Part shown: piece after piece, positions 8,391-17,584 of the stretch
Numbering within the stretch: the stretch's first letter is position 1
How the letters are laid out: each line of letters begins with the position of its first letter
Origin: Rahnella woolbedingensis
GTDB lineage: Bacteria > Pseudomonadota > Gammaproteobacteria > Enterobacterales > Enterobacteriaceae
DNA: 64,000 bases
Assembly (NCBI RefSeq): GCF_003602095.1
Contig: NZ_RAHH01000028.1
Coordinates: 1 to 64,000 of the forward strand
Direction of reading: 5' to 3'
The notes under the pieces: generated by a model
Told to the model about the DNA's origin: nothing
What the model saw: the letters and a program-made list of their open reading frames with translations, nothing else
Databases searched by the model: none
Program-made: the position numbers and the translations under genes

Positions 8391-9629
8391 ATGTTTGGTT
8401 GGACTTCTCGGCAGCGTAACGTTGCCATCGCCAGCTTCCTGAGCTGGACTCTTGATGCCTTTGACTTCTTTGTTCTGGTCTTCCTGCTCAGTGATATCGC
8501 CACGGCGTTTCAGGTGGATATCAAACAGGTCACGCTGGCTATCCTGCTGACGCTAGCCGTGCGGCCAATCGGTGCGCTGCTCTTCGGGCGAGCGGCGGAA
8601 AAATACGGGCGCAAGCCGGTGCTGATGGTCAACATCGCGCTGTTTTCATTCTTCGAGCTGTGTACTGCGGCGGCGCCTTCGCTGACCGTATTCCTCATCC
8701 TTCGCGTTATCTACGGTATTGCGATGGGCGGTGTATGGGGTGTGGCGTCTTCGCTGGCGATGGAAACCATTCCTGACCGCTCACGTGGCCTGATGTCCGG
8801 GATTTTCCAGGCGGGCTATCCGTTTGGTTATCTGCTGGCCGCTGTGGTGTACGGCTTGCTGTTTAACGTGGTGGGCTGGCGCGGAATGTTTGTGATTGGT
8901 GCGGTACCGGTTTTCCTGCTGCCCTTTATCTGGTTTAAAGTGCAGGAATCACCGGTCTGGCTGGCGGCGCGGGAACGCAACGAAAGCACGGCCCTGATGC
9001 CGGTGCTGAAGAAAAACTGGAAGCTGTGTGTTTATCTGGTGGTGCTGATGGCGGGCTTTAATTTCTTCAGCCACGGTACGCAAGATCTCTATCCGACCTT
9101 CCTGAAAGTTCAGCACGGTTTCGATCCACATACCGTCAGTTTAATCGCCATAAGCTACAACATCGCGTCAATTATTGGCGGGGTTTTCTTCGGGGCGCTT
9201 TCTGAAAAAATTGGTCGTAAGAAAGCCATTATTATCGCTGCGCTGCTTTCCCTGCCGGTCATCCCTTTATGGGCCTTCTCAGGCGGTTCGTGGATGCTGG
9301 GGCTCGGGGCATTTCTGATGCAGTTTATGGTGCAGGGCGCATGGGGCGTGGTGCCAACTTATCTCACTGAGCTGGTGCCCGCCAACACGCGCGCCGTTCT
9401 GCCGGGGTTTGTTTATCAGCTCGGTAACCTGATTGCGTCAGTGAATGCGACTCTTCAGGCCTACATTGCCGAAAGTCACGGACATAATTACGGTCTGGCG
9501 ATGGCGATTGTGGCCGGTACCGTCGCTATCCTGATTTCTGTTCTGGTGGCATTTGGCCGGGATACCCGCGGAAAAGCCATTGCCGGAGCAATAAATAATC
9601 AGACGGTCAATGATCACGCTAAGGTTTGA
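8391..9629 (+). CDS. MFS transporter, sialate/carboxylate (SHS)-like
   Basis: A 412-residue polytopic membrane protein with about 12 hydrophobic helices. MFS signatures are clear: DAFDFFVLVFLLSDIA in helix 1, the loop GRAAEKYGRKPVL between helices 2 and 3, and its repeat ALSEKIGRKKA in the second half. The early DAFDFF motif and the mid-protein sequence NFFSHGTQDLYPTFL point to the sialate:H+ / lactate-type symporter family (NanT and Jen1 relatives). The substrate cannot be read from sequence; a carboxylate is the best guess. It is a single gene between comM and ilvL and is absent from this position in E. coli. Confidence 0.8.
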   Translation: MFGWTSRQRNVAIASFLSWTLDAFDFFVLVFLLSDIATAFQVDIKQVTLAILLTLAVRPIGALLFGRAAEKYGRKPVLMVNIALFSFFELCTAAAPSLTVFLILRVIYGIAMGGVWGVASSLAMETIPDRSRGLMSGIFQAGYPFGYLLAAVVYGLLFNVVGWRGMFVIGAVPVFLLPFIWFKVQESPVWLAARERNESTALMPVLKKNWKLCVYLVVLMAGFNFFSHGTQDLYPTFLKVQHGFDPHTVSLIAISYNIASIIGGVFFGALSEKIGRKKAIIIAALLSLPVIPLWAFSGGSWMLGLGAFLMQFMVQGAWGVVPTYLTELVPANTRAVLPGFVYQLGNLIASVNATLQAYIAESHGHNYGLAMAIVAGTVAILISVLVAFGRDTRGKAIAGAINNQTVNDHAKV

Positions 9630-9690
9630 TTTATCTGACGATTTCTTGTGGTTTGTGCAACGGATTGCAAATAATAACGCAAGAAAAGTG

Positions 9691-9718
9691 TTGTCATTAA
9701 ATAGCTGACTGTGATAAC
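9691..9718 (+). promoter_or_regulatory. Predicted ilvLGMEDA promoter
   Basis: A -35 element TTGTCA (9691-9696) and a -10 element GATAAC (9713-9718) with 16-base spacing, about 25 bases before the first possible ilvL ATG. The position corresponds to the ilvGMEDA promoter upstream of the leader in E. coli. Upstream sequence is AT-rich, compatible with the IHF-dependent activation known there. Confidence 0.6.
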
Positions 9719-9761
9719 TCTGTAGGCAATCGTTCGCAATATGAATTTTAGAACACTAAAA

Positions 9762-9863
9762 ATGAAAGCCCTTCTCCTCGTAGTTAGCCTAGTCGTGATT
9801 AGCGTGGTGGTGATTATTATCCCACCGTGCGGGGCTGCACTTGGACGAAGAAAGGCTTATTAA
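9762..9863 (+). CDS. ilvL: ilv operon leader peptide
   Basis: A 33-codon ORF for a leader peptide with seven Val, five Leu and four Ile codons, ending with the ILVL-type tail PPCGAALGRRKAY. It is too short for most gene callers but matches the E. coli ilvL peptide closely. Ribosome stalling on these codons when charged tRNA-Ile, -Val or -Leu is scarce prevents formation of the downstream terminator. An in-frame ATG at 9741 could extend it by seven residues; neither start has a strong Shine-Dalgarno, so the start is uncertain. Confidence 0.9.
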   Translation: MKALLLVVSLVVISVVVIIIPPCGAALGRRKAY

Positions 9864-9883
9864 ACAAGCCTGAACCTGAAAAG

Positions 9884-9917
9884 AAACCCCGCACCGAAAG
9901 GTCCGGGGTTTTTTTTT
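9884..9917 (+). terminator. ilv attenuator terminator
   Basis: Stem AAACCCCG / CGGGGTTT (9884-9891 with 9904-9911), then one mismatch and ACC/GGT, closed by a GAAA loop, followed by a run of T to 9917. It lies 20 bases after the ilvL stop and about 95 bases before ilvG, the expected position for attenuation control. Confidence 0.92.
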
Positions 9918-10010
9918 GGGTCAGGAATTTCAGAGAACAGTGAAGCGGGGTCGGAAAATGAGCAACAGCATAATATTCTGCACTTGTCGCAAAAAGGCAG
10001 GAGAATAAGG

Positions 10011-11657
10011 ATGAACGGAGCACAGTGGGTAGTACAAGCGTTGCGTGCGCAGGGTGTAAATACAGTATTTGGTTATCCTGGCGGGGCAATCATGCCGGTA
10101 TACGATGCATTGTATGACGGCGGCGTGGAACACCTTCTGTGCCGGCACGAGCAGGGCGCCGCAATGGCAGCCATTGGCTATGCCCGTTCAACCGGAAAAG
10201 TCGGCGTGTGTATCGCCACTTCCGGTCCTGGCGCGACCAACCTGATCACCGGTCTGGCCGACGCGCTGCTCGACTCCGTTCCTCTGGTAGCCATCACCGG
10301 TCAGGTTGGCTCAGCGCTGATCGGCACCGATGCTTTCCAGGAAATCGACGTTTTAGGTTTATCCCTGGCCTGCACCAAACACAGCTTCCTGGTTGAATCG
10401 CTGGACGCGCTGCCGGAAATCATGGCGGAAGCCTTTGCCATCGCCACGTCCGGGCGTCCGGGACCGGTTCTGATCGACATCCCGAAAGACATCCAGCTGG
10501 CGACCGGCGAACTGCCACCGCATCTGCTGGCGGTAGAAGAGACCTTCCCGCACCCGGCAGCTGAACTGGAACAGGCCAGCGCGATGATCGCCGCAGCACA
10601 AAAACCGATGATCTACGTCGGCGGCGGTGTGGGCATAGCGCAGGCGGTTCCGGCGTTACGTGAATTCATTTCAGCCACTGGAATTCCGGCTGTAGCGACC
10701 CTGAAAGGCTTGGGCGCGCCGGATGCCGCTGACCCGTGTTACCTGGGAATGCTGGGTATGCACGGCACCAAAGCGGCGAATCTGGCGGTTCAGTCCTGTG
10801 ATTTACTGATTGCCGTCGGTGCGCGTTTTGATGACCGGGTGACCGGCAAACTGAATACCTTCGCGCCAAACGCGGGCGTCATCCACATGGATATCGATCC
10901 CGCCGAGCTGAACAAATTGCGTCAGGCGCACGTGGCGTTGCAGGGCGATTTGAACTCCCTGTTACCGGCATTGCAGCAACCGCTGAATATCAGCGCATGG
11001 CGTGATGAAGTGATGACCCTGAAAGCGCAGGGCGAATGGCGCTACGACCATCCGGGTGAAGCAATTTATGCGCCGCTGTTACTGAAACAAATCTCTGATC
11101 GTAAATCTGCCAGTACCGTAGTGACCACCGACGTCGGCCAGCACCAGATGTGGACTGCCCAGCATATGCAGTTCAGCCGCCCGGAAAACTTCATCACCTC
11201 CAGCGGTCTGGGCACGATGGGCTTTGGCGTTCCTGCCGCCGTCGGTGCACAGGTTGCCCGTCCGGACGATATGGTGATCTGCGTTTCCGGCGACGGTTCA
11301 TTCATGATGAACGTTCAGGAACTGGGCACCATCAAGCGAAAACAGCTGCCGGTCAAAATCCTGTTACTGGATAACCAGCGGTTAGGGATGGTCAGGCAGT
11401 GGCAGGAGCTGTTCTTTGACGGACGTTTTAGTGAAACCAACCTTTCTGATAATCCTGATTTTGTCACGCTGGCCAGCGCCTTCAATATTCCCGGCCAGCG
11501 TATCCACCGTAAAGACCAAGTCGATGCCGCTCTGGATGCGTTCTTCAATAGCGAAGGCCCGTATTTGCTTCAGGTTTCCATCGACGAAAATGAGAATGTC
11601 TGGCCGCTGGTTCCACCGGGCGCAGGCAACGAAACCATGTTGGAGAAAATGTCATGA
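10011..11657 (+). CDS. ilvG: Acetolactate synthase II large subunit (intact)
   Basis: A 548-residue TPP-dependent enzyme, the same length as functional IlvG. It condenses two pyruvates, or pyruvate and 2-ketobutyrate, in the first common step of Ile/Val synthesis. Catalytic Glu47 lies in [11 protein letters not shown]; the TPP/Mg motif is [14 protein letters not shown] in the C-terminal domain, with the conserved sequence [14 protein letters not shown] after it. Unlike E. coli K-12, whose ilvG is frameshifted, this copy is uninterrupted. The frame runs back to a TTG at 9984, but ATG at 10011 after CAGGAGAATAAGG is the family start. Confidence 0.97.
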   Translation: MNGAQWVVQALRAQGVNTVFGYPGGAIMPVYDALYDGGVEHLLCRHEQGAAMAAIGYARSTGKVGVCIATSGPGATNLITGLADALLDSVPLVAITGQVGSALIGTDAFQEIDVLGLSLACTKHSFLVESLDALPEIMAEAFAIATSGRPGPVLIDIPKDIQLATGELPPHLLAVEETFPHPAAELEQASAMIAAAQKPMIYVGGGVGIAQAVPALREFISATGIPAVATLKGLGAPDAADPCYLGMLGMHGTKAANLAVQSCDLLIAVGARFDDRVTGKLNTFAPNAGVIHMDIDPAELNKLRQAHVALQGDLNSLLPALQQPLNISAWRDEVMTLKAQGEWRYDHPGEAIYAPLLLKQISDRKSASTVVTTDVGQHQMWTAQHMQFSRPENFITSSGLGTMGFGVPAAVGAQVARPDDMVICVSGDGSFMMNVQELGTIKRKQLPVKILLLDNQRLGMVRQWQELFFDGRFSETNLSDNPDFVTLASAFNIPGQRIHRKDQVDAALDAFFNSEGPYLLQVSIDENENVWPLVPPGAGNETMLEKMS

Positions 11658-11917
11658 TGCAGCATAACGTCTCAATCCAGGCCCGTTTCCGCCCTGAAAT
11701 GTTAGAACGCGTTTTACGCGTAGTTCGCCACCGTGGTTTCCAGGTGTGCGCGATGAACATGACCCCGATGGCCAATGCGGAAAACATAAATATCGAATTG
11801 ACCGTTGCCAGCCAGCGCCCGGTGGATTTACTGTCTTCACAGTTACGCAAACTTATGGATGTCGCCTGTGTCGAGATCCAGCAACATACATCACAACAAA
11901 TACGCGCGAATGCGTGA
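11654..11917 (+). CDS. ilvM: Acetolactate synthase II regulatory subunit
   Basis: An 87-residue ACT-domain protein that is the small subunit of acetolactate synthase II and is needed for full activity of IlvG. It is very similar to E. coli IlvM ([20 protein letters not shown]). The start overlaps the ilvG stop by four bases (ATGA), consistent with coupled translation and 1:1 production. Confidence 0.96.
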   Translation: MMQHNVSIQARFRPEMLERVLRVVRHRGFQVCAMNMTPMANAENINIELTVASQRPVDLLSSQLRKLMDVACVEIQQHTSQQIRANA

Positions 11918-11933
11918 GTAAAGGAACGAGAGA

Positions 11934-12863
11934 ATGACGAAGAAAGCTGATTACATTTGGTTCAATGGCGAGATGGTTCCGTGGGCAGAAGCAAAAGTTC
12001 ACGTCATGTCACACGCACTGCATTACGGTACTTCCGTATTCGAAGGCGTGCGTTGCTACGACTCCCACAAAGGGCCGGTCGTATTCCGTCACCGTGAACA
12101 TATGCAGCGTCTGCGCGATTCCGCAAAAATCTACCGTATGCCTGTTTCTCAGAGCGTGGATGAGCTGATGGAAGCTTGCCGCGAAACCCTGCGCAAAAAC
12201 AATCTGGTCAGCGCGTATATCCGTCCGCTGGTCTTTGTCGGCGATGTGGGTATGGGCGTTAACCCGCCGGATGGCTACAAAACTGACGTGATCATCGCCG
12301 CTTTCCCGTGGGGCGCATATCTGGGTGAAGAAGCGCTGGAGCAGGGTATCGACGCGATGGTGTCTTCCTGGAACCGCGTGGCAGCGAACACCATCCCAAC
12401 AGCGGCAAAAGCCGGTGGTAACTACCTGTCATCATTGCTGGTCGGCAGCGAAGCCCGTCGCCACGGTTATCAGGAAGGTATCGCGCTGGACGTTCACGGT
12501 TATGTGTCTGAAGGTGCAGGCGAAAACCTGTTTGAAGTGAAAGAGGGCATTCTGTTTACGCCTCCGTTTACCTCTTCCGCTCTTCCGGGTATCACCCGTG
12601 ACGCGATTATTAAACTGGCGAAAGACATGGGTCTGGAAGTGCGTGAACAAGTTCTGTCCCGTGAATCCCTGTATCTGGCAGACGAAGTCTTCATGTCCGG
12701 CACCGCCGCAGAAATTACGCCGGTTCGCAGCGTTGACGGTATTCAGGTCGGCATCGGCAAACGTGGTCCGGTAACCAAACAAATTCAGGATGCGTTCTTC
12801 GGCCTGTTCACCGGTAAAACCGAAGATAAATGGGGTTGGTTAGACCCAATAAACCCTCAGTAA
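11934..12863 (+). CDS. ilvE: Branched-chain amino acid aminotransferase
   Basis: A 309-residue class IV PLP aminotransferase, identical in length to E. coli IlvE. It interconverts Ile, Val and Leu with their 2-keto acids using glutamate. The PLP-binding Lys159 lies in TAAKAGGNY; the family signature EGAGENLFEV and the C-terminal FMSGTAAEITPV are present. It begins 16 bases after ilvM with AAGGAACGAGAG upstream. Confidence 0.97.
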   Translation: MTKKADYIWFNGEMVPWAEAKVHVMSHALHYGTSVFEGVRCYDSHKGPVVFRHREHMQRLRDSAKIYRMPVSQSVDELMEACRETLRKNNLVSAYIRPLVFVGDVGMGVNPPDGYKTDVIIAAFPWGAYLGEEALEQGIDAMVSSWNRVAANTIPTAAKAGGNYLSSLLVGSEARRHGYQEGIALDVHGYVSEGAGENLFEVKEGILFTPPFTSSALPGITRDAIIKLAKDMGLEVREQVLSRESLYLADEVFMSGTAAEITPVRSVDGIQVGIGKRGPVTKQIQDAFFGLFTGKTEDKWGWLDPINPQ

Positions 12864-12989
12864 TTACCCGTCATCCTTCAGGCTGCCTCTGCGTTGGCCG
12901 CCTTTATTCACCTCGGTCACTTACCTGAGTAAGCTCCCGGGGATTCATTCAGTTGCCGCCTTAATGCAACCTGAATGATTTAGGGTAAT
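12863..12989. repeat. Palindromic interspersed repeat inside the ilv operon
   Basis: A 127-base element bounded by the inverted ends ATTACCC (12863-12869) and GGGTAAT (12983-12989). Inside are long imperfect arms centred on TTACCTGAGTAA (about 12921-12932). The motifs CGTCATCCTTCA near the left and TTTAGGGT at the right end recur in a second copy at 19059-19125. Such elements are abundant in Yersinia, Serratia and relatives. Here it separates ilvE from ilvD and its RNA would fold into a long hairpin. Confidence 0.75.
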
Positions 12990-13066
12990 GATGAGGATAA
13001 ATAAGAAATTCAGCAGGTGGCGATATCGCTGCCTGCTAAACAGAAATGATTTGGAGTGAACAGAGC

Positions 13067-14917
13067 ATGCCTAAGTACCGTTCCCACACCACGACACATG
13101 GCCGCAATATGGCTGGCGCCCGCGCTTTATGGCGTGCCACCGGCATGACCGATGACGATTTCGGCAAACCGATTATTGCCGTCGTCAACTCATTCACCCA
13201 GTTCGTTCCGGGCCACGTGCATTTGCGTGATCTGGGTAAACTGGTTGCCGAGCAAATCGAAGCGTCCGGCGGCGTAGCGAAAGAATTCAACACGATCGCC
13301 GTGGATGACGGGATCGCCATGGGTCATGGCGGCATGCTGTATTCACTGCCTTCACGCGAGCTGATCGCCGACTCCGTGGAATACATGGTGAACGCGCACT
13401 GCGCCGATGCCATGGTGTGTATTTCCAACTGCGACAAAATCACCCCGGGAATGCTGATGGCGTCTCTGCGCCTGAATATCCCGGTGATCTTCGTTTCCGG
13501 CGGCCCGATGGAAGCCGGTAAAACCAAGCTGTCTGACAAAATCATCAAACTTGACCTGGTCGACGCGATGATTCAGGGCGCAAACCCTAACGTCAGCGAT
13601 GCCGACAGCGAACAAATCGAACGTTCTGCCTGTCCGACCTGCGGTTCCTGTTCCGGTATGTTCACCGCCAACTCCATGAACTGTCTGACCGAAGCGCTGG
13701 GCCTGTCTCAGCCGGGTAACGGTTCATTGCTGGCGACCCACGCCGACCGCCGTGACCTGTTCCTGAATGCCGGTCGTCGCATCGTTGAGCTGACCAAGCG
13801 ATATTACGAGCAGGACGACGCCAGCGCATTGCCGCGCAACATCGCCAGCAAAGCCGCATTCGAAAACGCCATGATCCTGGATATCGCCATGGGCGGTTCC
13901 ACCAATACCGTTCTGCACCTGCTGGCTGCGGCACAGGAAGGCGAAATCGAATTCGACATGACCGACATCGACCGTCTGTCACGCAAAGTACCGCATCTTT
14001 GTAAAGTCGCGCCAAGCACCCAGAAATACCATATGGAAGACGTTCACCGTGCCGGTGGCGTGCTGGCCATTTTGGGCGAACTGGATCGTGCCAATCTTCT
14101 GAACCGCGACGTTAAAAACATTCTCGGCCTGACCCTGAATCAGACGCTGGATCAGTACGACATCATGCTGACCAAAGACGAAGCGGTGAAAAAAATGTTC
14201 CGTGCGGGCCCGGCCGGTATCCGCACCACTCAGGCATTCTCACAGGATTGCCGCTGGGACACGCTCGATGATGATCGTGCCGAAGGCTGTATCCGTTCGC
14301 TGGAACATGCGTTCAGCAAAGACGGTGGTCTGGCTGTGCTTTACGGCAACATCGCCGAAGCAGGCAGCATCGTTAAAACCGCAGGCGTGGATGCATCCAA
14401 CCTGACCTTCCGTGGTCCGGCAAAAGTTTACGAAAGCCAGGACGATGCTGTTTCCGCAATCCTCGGCGGCAAAGTGGTGTCCGGCGACGTGGTGGTTATC
14501 CGTTACGAAGGGCCAAAAGGAGGGCCGGGCATGCAGGAAATGCTGTATCCGACCACGTACCTGAAATCCATGGGACTGGGTAAAGAGTGTGCGCTGATCA
14601 CAGACGGTCGTTTCTCCGGCGGGACTTCCGGTCTGTCTATCGGCCACGTTTCTCCGGAAGCGGGCAGCGGCGGTCTGATTGCACTGGTTGAAGATGGCGA
14701 CATCATCGACATCGATATTCCGAACCGCAAAATGGTGCTGGACGTTCCGGCAGCTGAACTGGCTGCACGTCACGAAGCCGAACTGGCTCGCGGCGACAAA
14801 GCCTGGACACCGAAGAACCGCGAACGTGTGGTTTCTCTGGCGCTGCGTGCTTACGCATTGCTGGCGACAAGTGCTGACAAAGGCGCAGTACGCGACAAGT
14901 CTAAGCTGGGAGGCTGA
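13067..14917 (+). CDS. ilvD: Dihydroxy-acid dehydratase
   Basis: A 616-residue iron-sulfur enzyme, the E. coli length. It dehydrates 2,3-dihydroxyisovalerate and 2,3-dihydroxy-3-methylvalerate to the keto acids. Cluster cysteines are seen at Cys122 (CISNCDK) and in CPTCGSCSG (about 189-195); [19 protein letters not shown] lies in the C-terminal part. The start at 13067 (MPKYRS) follows TTGGAGTGAA; an in-frame ATG 21 bases upstream lies on the ribosome-binding region and is unlikely. Confidence 0.97.
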   Translation: MPKYRSHTTTHGRNMAGARALWRATGMTDDDFGKPIIAVVNSFTQFVPGHVHLRDLGKLVAEQIEASGGVAKEFNTIAVDDGIAMGHGGMLYSLPSRELIADSVEYMVNAHCADAMVCISNCDKITPGMLMASLRLNIPVIFVSGGPMEAGKTKLSDKIIKLDLVDAMIQGANPNVSDADSEQIERSACPTCGSCSGMFTANSMNCLTEALGLSQPGNGSLLATHADRRDLFLNAGRRIVELTKRYYEQDDASALPRNIASKAAFENAMILDIAMGGSTNTVLHLLAAAQEGEIEFDMTDIDRLSRKVPHLCKVAPSTQKYHMEDVHRAGGVLAILGELDRANLLNRDVKNILGLTLNQTLDQYDIMLTKDEAVKKMFRAGPAGIRTTQAFSQDCRWDTLDDDRAEGCIRSLEHAFSKDGGLAVLYGNIAEAGSIVKTAGVDASNLTFRGPAKVYESQDDAVSAILGGKVVSGDVVVIRYEGPKGGPGMQEMLYPTTYLKSMGLGKECALITDGRFSGGTSGLSIGHVSPEAGSGGLIALVEDGDIIDIDIPNRKMVLDVPAAELAARHEAELARGDKAWTPKNRERVVSLALRAYALLATSADKGAVRDKSKLGG

Positions 14918-14922
14918 CAGCC

Positions 14923-16467
14923 ATGGCGGTATCACAACCTCTACCCGACCAGCCGTGCGGCGCAGAATATCTGCGTGCCGTGCTGCGTGCGCCGGTTTAT
15001 GAAGTCGCACAGGTTACGCCTTTGCAGGTCATGGAAAAGATCTCTTCCCGGCTGGGTAACACCATTCTGGTGAAGAGGGAGGACCGCCAGGCCGTTCACA
15101 GTTTTAAGCTGCGCGGTGCATATTCGATGATCGCCGGCCTGACCGAAGACGAGGCCGCGCGCGGTGTCGTCACGGCATCAGCGGGCAATCACGCGCAGGG
15201 CGTGGCGCTTTCAGCCACCAAAAAAGGCATCAAATCTCTGATTGTGATGCCGGTCGCGACCGCAGATATCAAAGTGGATGCGGTGCGTAATTTTGGCGGC
15301 GAAGTGTTGCTGTACGGCGCCAACTTTGACGAAGCGAAAGGCAAAGCTATCGAGTTGTCACAGCAGCAAGGCATGACCTTTGTGCCGCCGTTCGACCATC
15401 CGGCGGTGATTGCCGGACAGGGCACGCTGGCGATGGAACTGCTGCAACAGGATGCGCATCTCGATCGCGTATTCGTACCCGTCGGCGGCGGTGGTCTGGC
15501 TGCCGGTGTAGCGGTGCTGATCAAGCAGCTGATGCCGCAAATTCAGGTGATCGGCGTTGAAGCCGAAGATTCTGCCTGCCTGCGGGCTGCGCTGGATGCC
15601 GGTGAACCGGTTGATCTGGCGCGTGTCGGGTTGTTCGCAGAAGGCGTGGCCGTGAAGCGTATCGGTAACGAAACCTTCCGTTTGTGCCGCGAATATCTGG
15701 ATGACGTGATCACCGTCGACAGCGATTCCATCTGCGCGGCCGTGAAAGATTTATTCGAAGATGTGCGTGCAATTGCTGAACCTTCCGGCGCGCTGGCGCT
15801 GGCAGGGCTGAAGAAATACGTGCAGCAGCACAACATTCAGGGCGAGCGCCTGGCGCATGTGCTTTCCGGCGCGAACGTGAATTTCCATGGTCTGCGTTAT
15901 GTGTCAGAACGCTGCGAGCTGGGTGAGCAACGCGAAGCGCTGCTGGCGGTGACTATTCCTGAGCGCAAAGGCAGCTTCCTGAAGTTCTGTCAGTTGCTGG
16001 GTGGCCGTTCGGTGACGGAGTTCAACTACCGTTATGCCGATGCGGAAAACGCCTGCATCTTTGTGGGCGTGCGTCTGACGCACGGTCACGCAGAGCGTCA
16101 GGAAATCATCGACGAACTGAATCACGACGGTTATCAGGTAGTGGATCTGTCCGACGATGAAATGGCGAAACTTCATGTGCGTTACATGGTGGGCGGGCGT
16201 CCGACCAAACCTCTGCGCGAGCGGCTTTACAGCTTTGAATTCCCGGAATCTCCGGGGGCTTTGCTGAAATTCCTGCATACGCTGGGCACGCACTGGAATA
16301 TTTCGCTGTTCCATTACCGCAGCCATGGCACCGATTTTGGTCGCGTGCTGGCGGCGTTTGAGCTGAATGAGCAAGAGCCGGAGTTCGAGCAGAACCTGAA
16401 GGCACTGGGTTATGACTGTCACAACGAAAGTGATAATCCGGCGTTCCGCTTCTTCTTAGCGGGCTAG
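14923..16467 (+). CDS. ilvA: Threonine deaminase (biosynthetic)
   Basis: A 514-residue PLP enzyme converting threonine to 2-ketobutyrate, the committed step to isoleucine. The PLP lysine is Lys62 in HSFKLRGAYSM, and the glycine-rich phosphate loop is VGGGGLAAG. Two C-terminal ACT-like domains (about 335-514) bind isoleucine and valine for allosteric control, marking the biosynthetic rather than the catabolic enzyme. It lies five bases after ilvD and ends the operon at a strong terminator. Confidence 0.97.
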   Translation: MAVSQPLPDQPCGAEYLRAVLRAPVYEVAQVTPLQVMEKISSRLGNTILVKREDRQAVHSFKLRGAYSMIAGLTEDEAARGVVTASAGNHAQGVALSATKKGIKSLIVMPVATADIKVDAVRNFGGEVLLYGANFDEAKGKAIELSQQQGMTFVPPFDHPAVIAGQGTLAMELLQQDAHLDRVFVPVGGGGLAAGVAVLIKQLMPQIQVIGVEAEDSACLRAALDAGEPVDLARVGLFAEGVAVKRIGNETFRLCREYLDDVITVDSDSICAAVKDLFEDVRAIAEPSGALALAGLKKYVQQHNIQGERLAHVLSGANVNFHGLRYVSERCELGEQREALLAVTIPERKGSFLKFCQLLGGRSVTEFNYRYADAENACIFVGVRLTHGHAERQEIIDELNHDGYQVVDLSDDEMAKLHVRYMVGGRPTKPLRERLYSFEFPESPGALLKFLHTLGTHWNISLFHYRSHGTDFGRVLAAFELNEQEPEFEQNLKALGYDCHNESDNPAFRFFLAG

Positions 16468-16472
16468 AAACC

Positions 16473-16503
16473 AACGGGGCACCTTAAAAGTGCCCCGTTT
16501 TTT
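16473..16503 (+). terminator. Terminator of the ilvGMEDA operon
   Basis: Perfect stem AACGGGGCAC / GTGCCCCGTT (16473-16482 with 16490-16499), 7-base loop and T run to 16503. It lies between the convergent ends of ilvA and ilvY. Confidence 0.93.
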
Positions 16504-16516
16504 ATCCGTCGAATGC

Positions 16517-17398
16517 TTAAAGCAATTGCCAGAATGCGTCGATCAGCGGTTCGTTCAGACGTTTTTTCTGCACGCAAACGCCCAGTTCCAGCGGCGCGCC
16601 GAGCGTGACGTTATCCAGAATAGAAATACGGTTGCGCACCGGTTCCGGGCTGTTATCGACCACCACCGACGGAATGAGCGCGATGCCGCAACCAAGCGCG
16701 ACCATCGACACAATGGCTTCATGGCCGGACACCGTGGCGTAAATCAGCGGATTGCTCAGACGGTTGCGTTTGAACCACACGTCGATGCGTTTTCGTGCCG
16801 GGCCATGTTCCGGCAGGATGAACGGGATTTGTGACCAGTCAGGATGCGGTTCGCTGACTTGTGTACGAACCGCGCAAGGCAGGGAAGGGGAAATCAAGAT
16901 CATCGGAATTTCGCCGATCTGCGTGAAATCGACGCTGCCCGGCAAACTTTCCGGACGACCGGCAATCCCCAGGTCTGCTTCGGTGGACTGAACTTTTTCC
17001 ACCGCGTCGGCAGCATCGCCGGTGGTCAGTTTGATTTCGACCAGCGGATGCTGCGCACGAAAGCGGTCGAGGATTGGCGGCAGATGGCTGTAGGCAGCCG
17101 TCACCGAGCAGAACAAATGCAGCTCGCCGCTCAGCGTCGGGCCATGCTGATCTAACCCGCTGCGCAGTTGCTGGTAATGCAGCAGCGTCTGCTGGGCAAA
17201 GTTTTTGAGTTGTTCGCCCGCACTGGTCAGCTGCACCGTGCGGTTATCTCGCTGAAATAACGGCTGACCGAGTTCCTCTTCCAGCCGTTGTATCTGGCGC
17301 GATAACGTGGAAGGGCTGACATGCATCGCCTTCGACGAACGCCCAAAATGGCGGCTTTCCGCCAGATGTAAAAACAGTTTCAGATCACGTAAGTCCAT
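16517..17398 (-). CDS. ilvY: LysR-type activator of ilvC
   Basis: A 293-residue LysR-type regulator, closely matching IlvY. Its helix-turn-helix (about 1-60) includes SRHFGRSSKAMHVSPSTLSRQ. IlvY binds two operators in the ilvY-ilvC gap and activates ilvC when acetolactate or acetohydroxybutyrate is present. The ATG at 17398 aligns with the family start; an upstream in-frame extension of nine residues is not supported. It is divergent from ilvC, the conserved arrangement. Confidence 0.95.
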   Translation of the reverse strand: MDLRDLKLFLHLAESRHFGRSSKAMHVSPSTLSRQIQRLEEELGQPLFQRDNRTVQLTSAGEQLKNFAQQTLLHYQQLRSGLDQHGPTLSGELHLFCSVTAAYSHLPPILDRFRAQHPLVEIKLTTGDAADAVEKVQSTEADLGIAGRPESLPGSVDFTQIGEIPMILISPSLPCAVRTQVSEPHPDWSQIPFILPEHGPARKRIDVWFKRNRLSNPLIYATVSGHEAIVSMVALGCGIALIPSVVVDNSPEPVRNRISILDNVTLGAPLELGVCVQKKRLNEPLIDAFWQLL

Positions 17399-17444
17399 AA
17401 AGAATATCCGGCTCTTTGGTTTCACAGATGACAGGCTAAGTATA

Positions 17445-17459
17445 TTGCATAATCTGCAA
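17445..17459. promoter_or_regulatory. Candidate IlvY operator
   Basis: The inverted repeat TTGCA-TAATC-TGCAA, a T-N11-A type LysR box, in the divergent ilvY/ilvC gap about 47 bases from the ilvY start. IlvY is known to bind tandem operators here in E. coli; a second, weaker site towards ilvC could not be assigned with confidence. Confidence 0.65.
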
Positions 17460-17481
17460 CGTCATCTTCGTAATATATCAA

Positions 17482-17510
17482 TTTAAGCAATGTGTCACAT
17501 GGCATATAGT
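17482..17510 (+). promoter_or_regulatory. Predicted ilvC promoter
   Basis: A -10 element TATAGT (17505-17510) with a poor -35 element TTTAAG (17482-17487) at 17-base spacing. The weak -35 beside the IlvY operator fits activator dependence. The predicted start lies about 65 bases before the ilvC ATG. Confidence 0.5.
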
Positions 17511-17584
17511 GAATTCACGGCGTTCACCAGCTCACCGGTGAAACAAAAAATAACAGCACTTACCTCGATAGAACGGAGCAATAC

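Noticed and set aside
14240-15010. 256-codon minus-strand frame
   Set aside because: Lies antisense to ilvD/ilvA, which are fully conserved; a codon-bias shadow rich in His, Gln and Phe.
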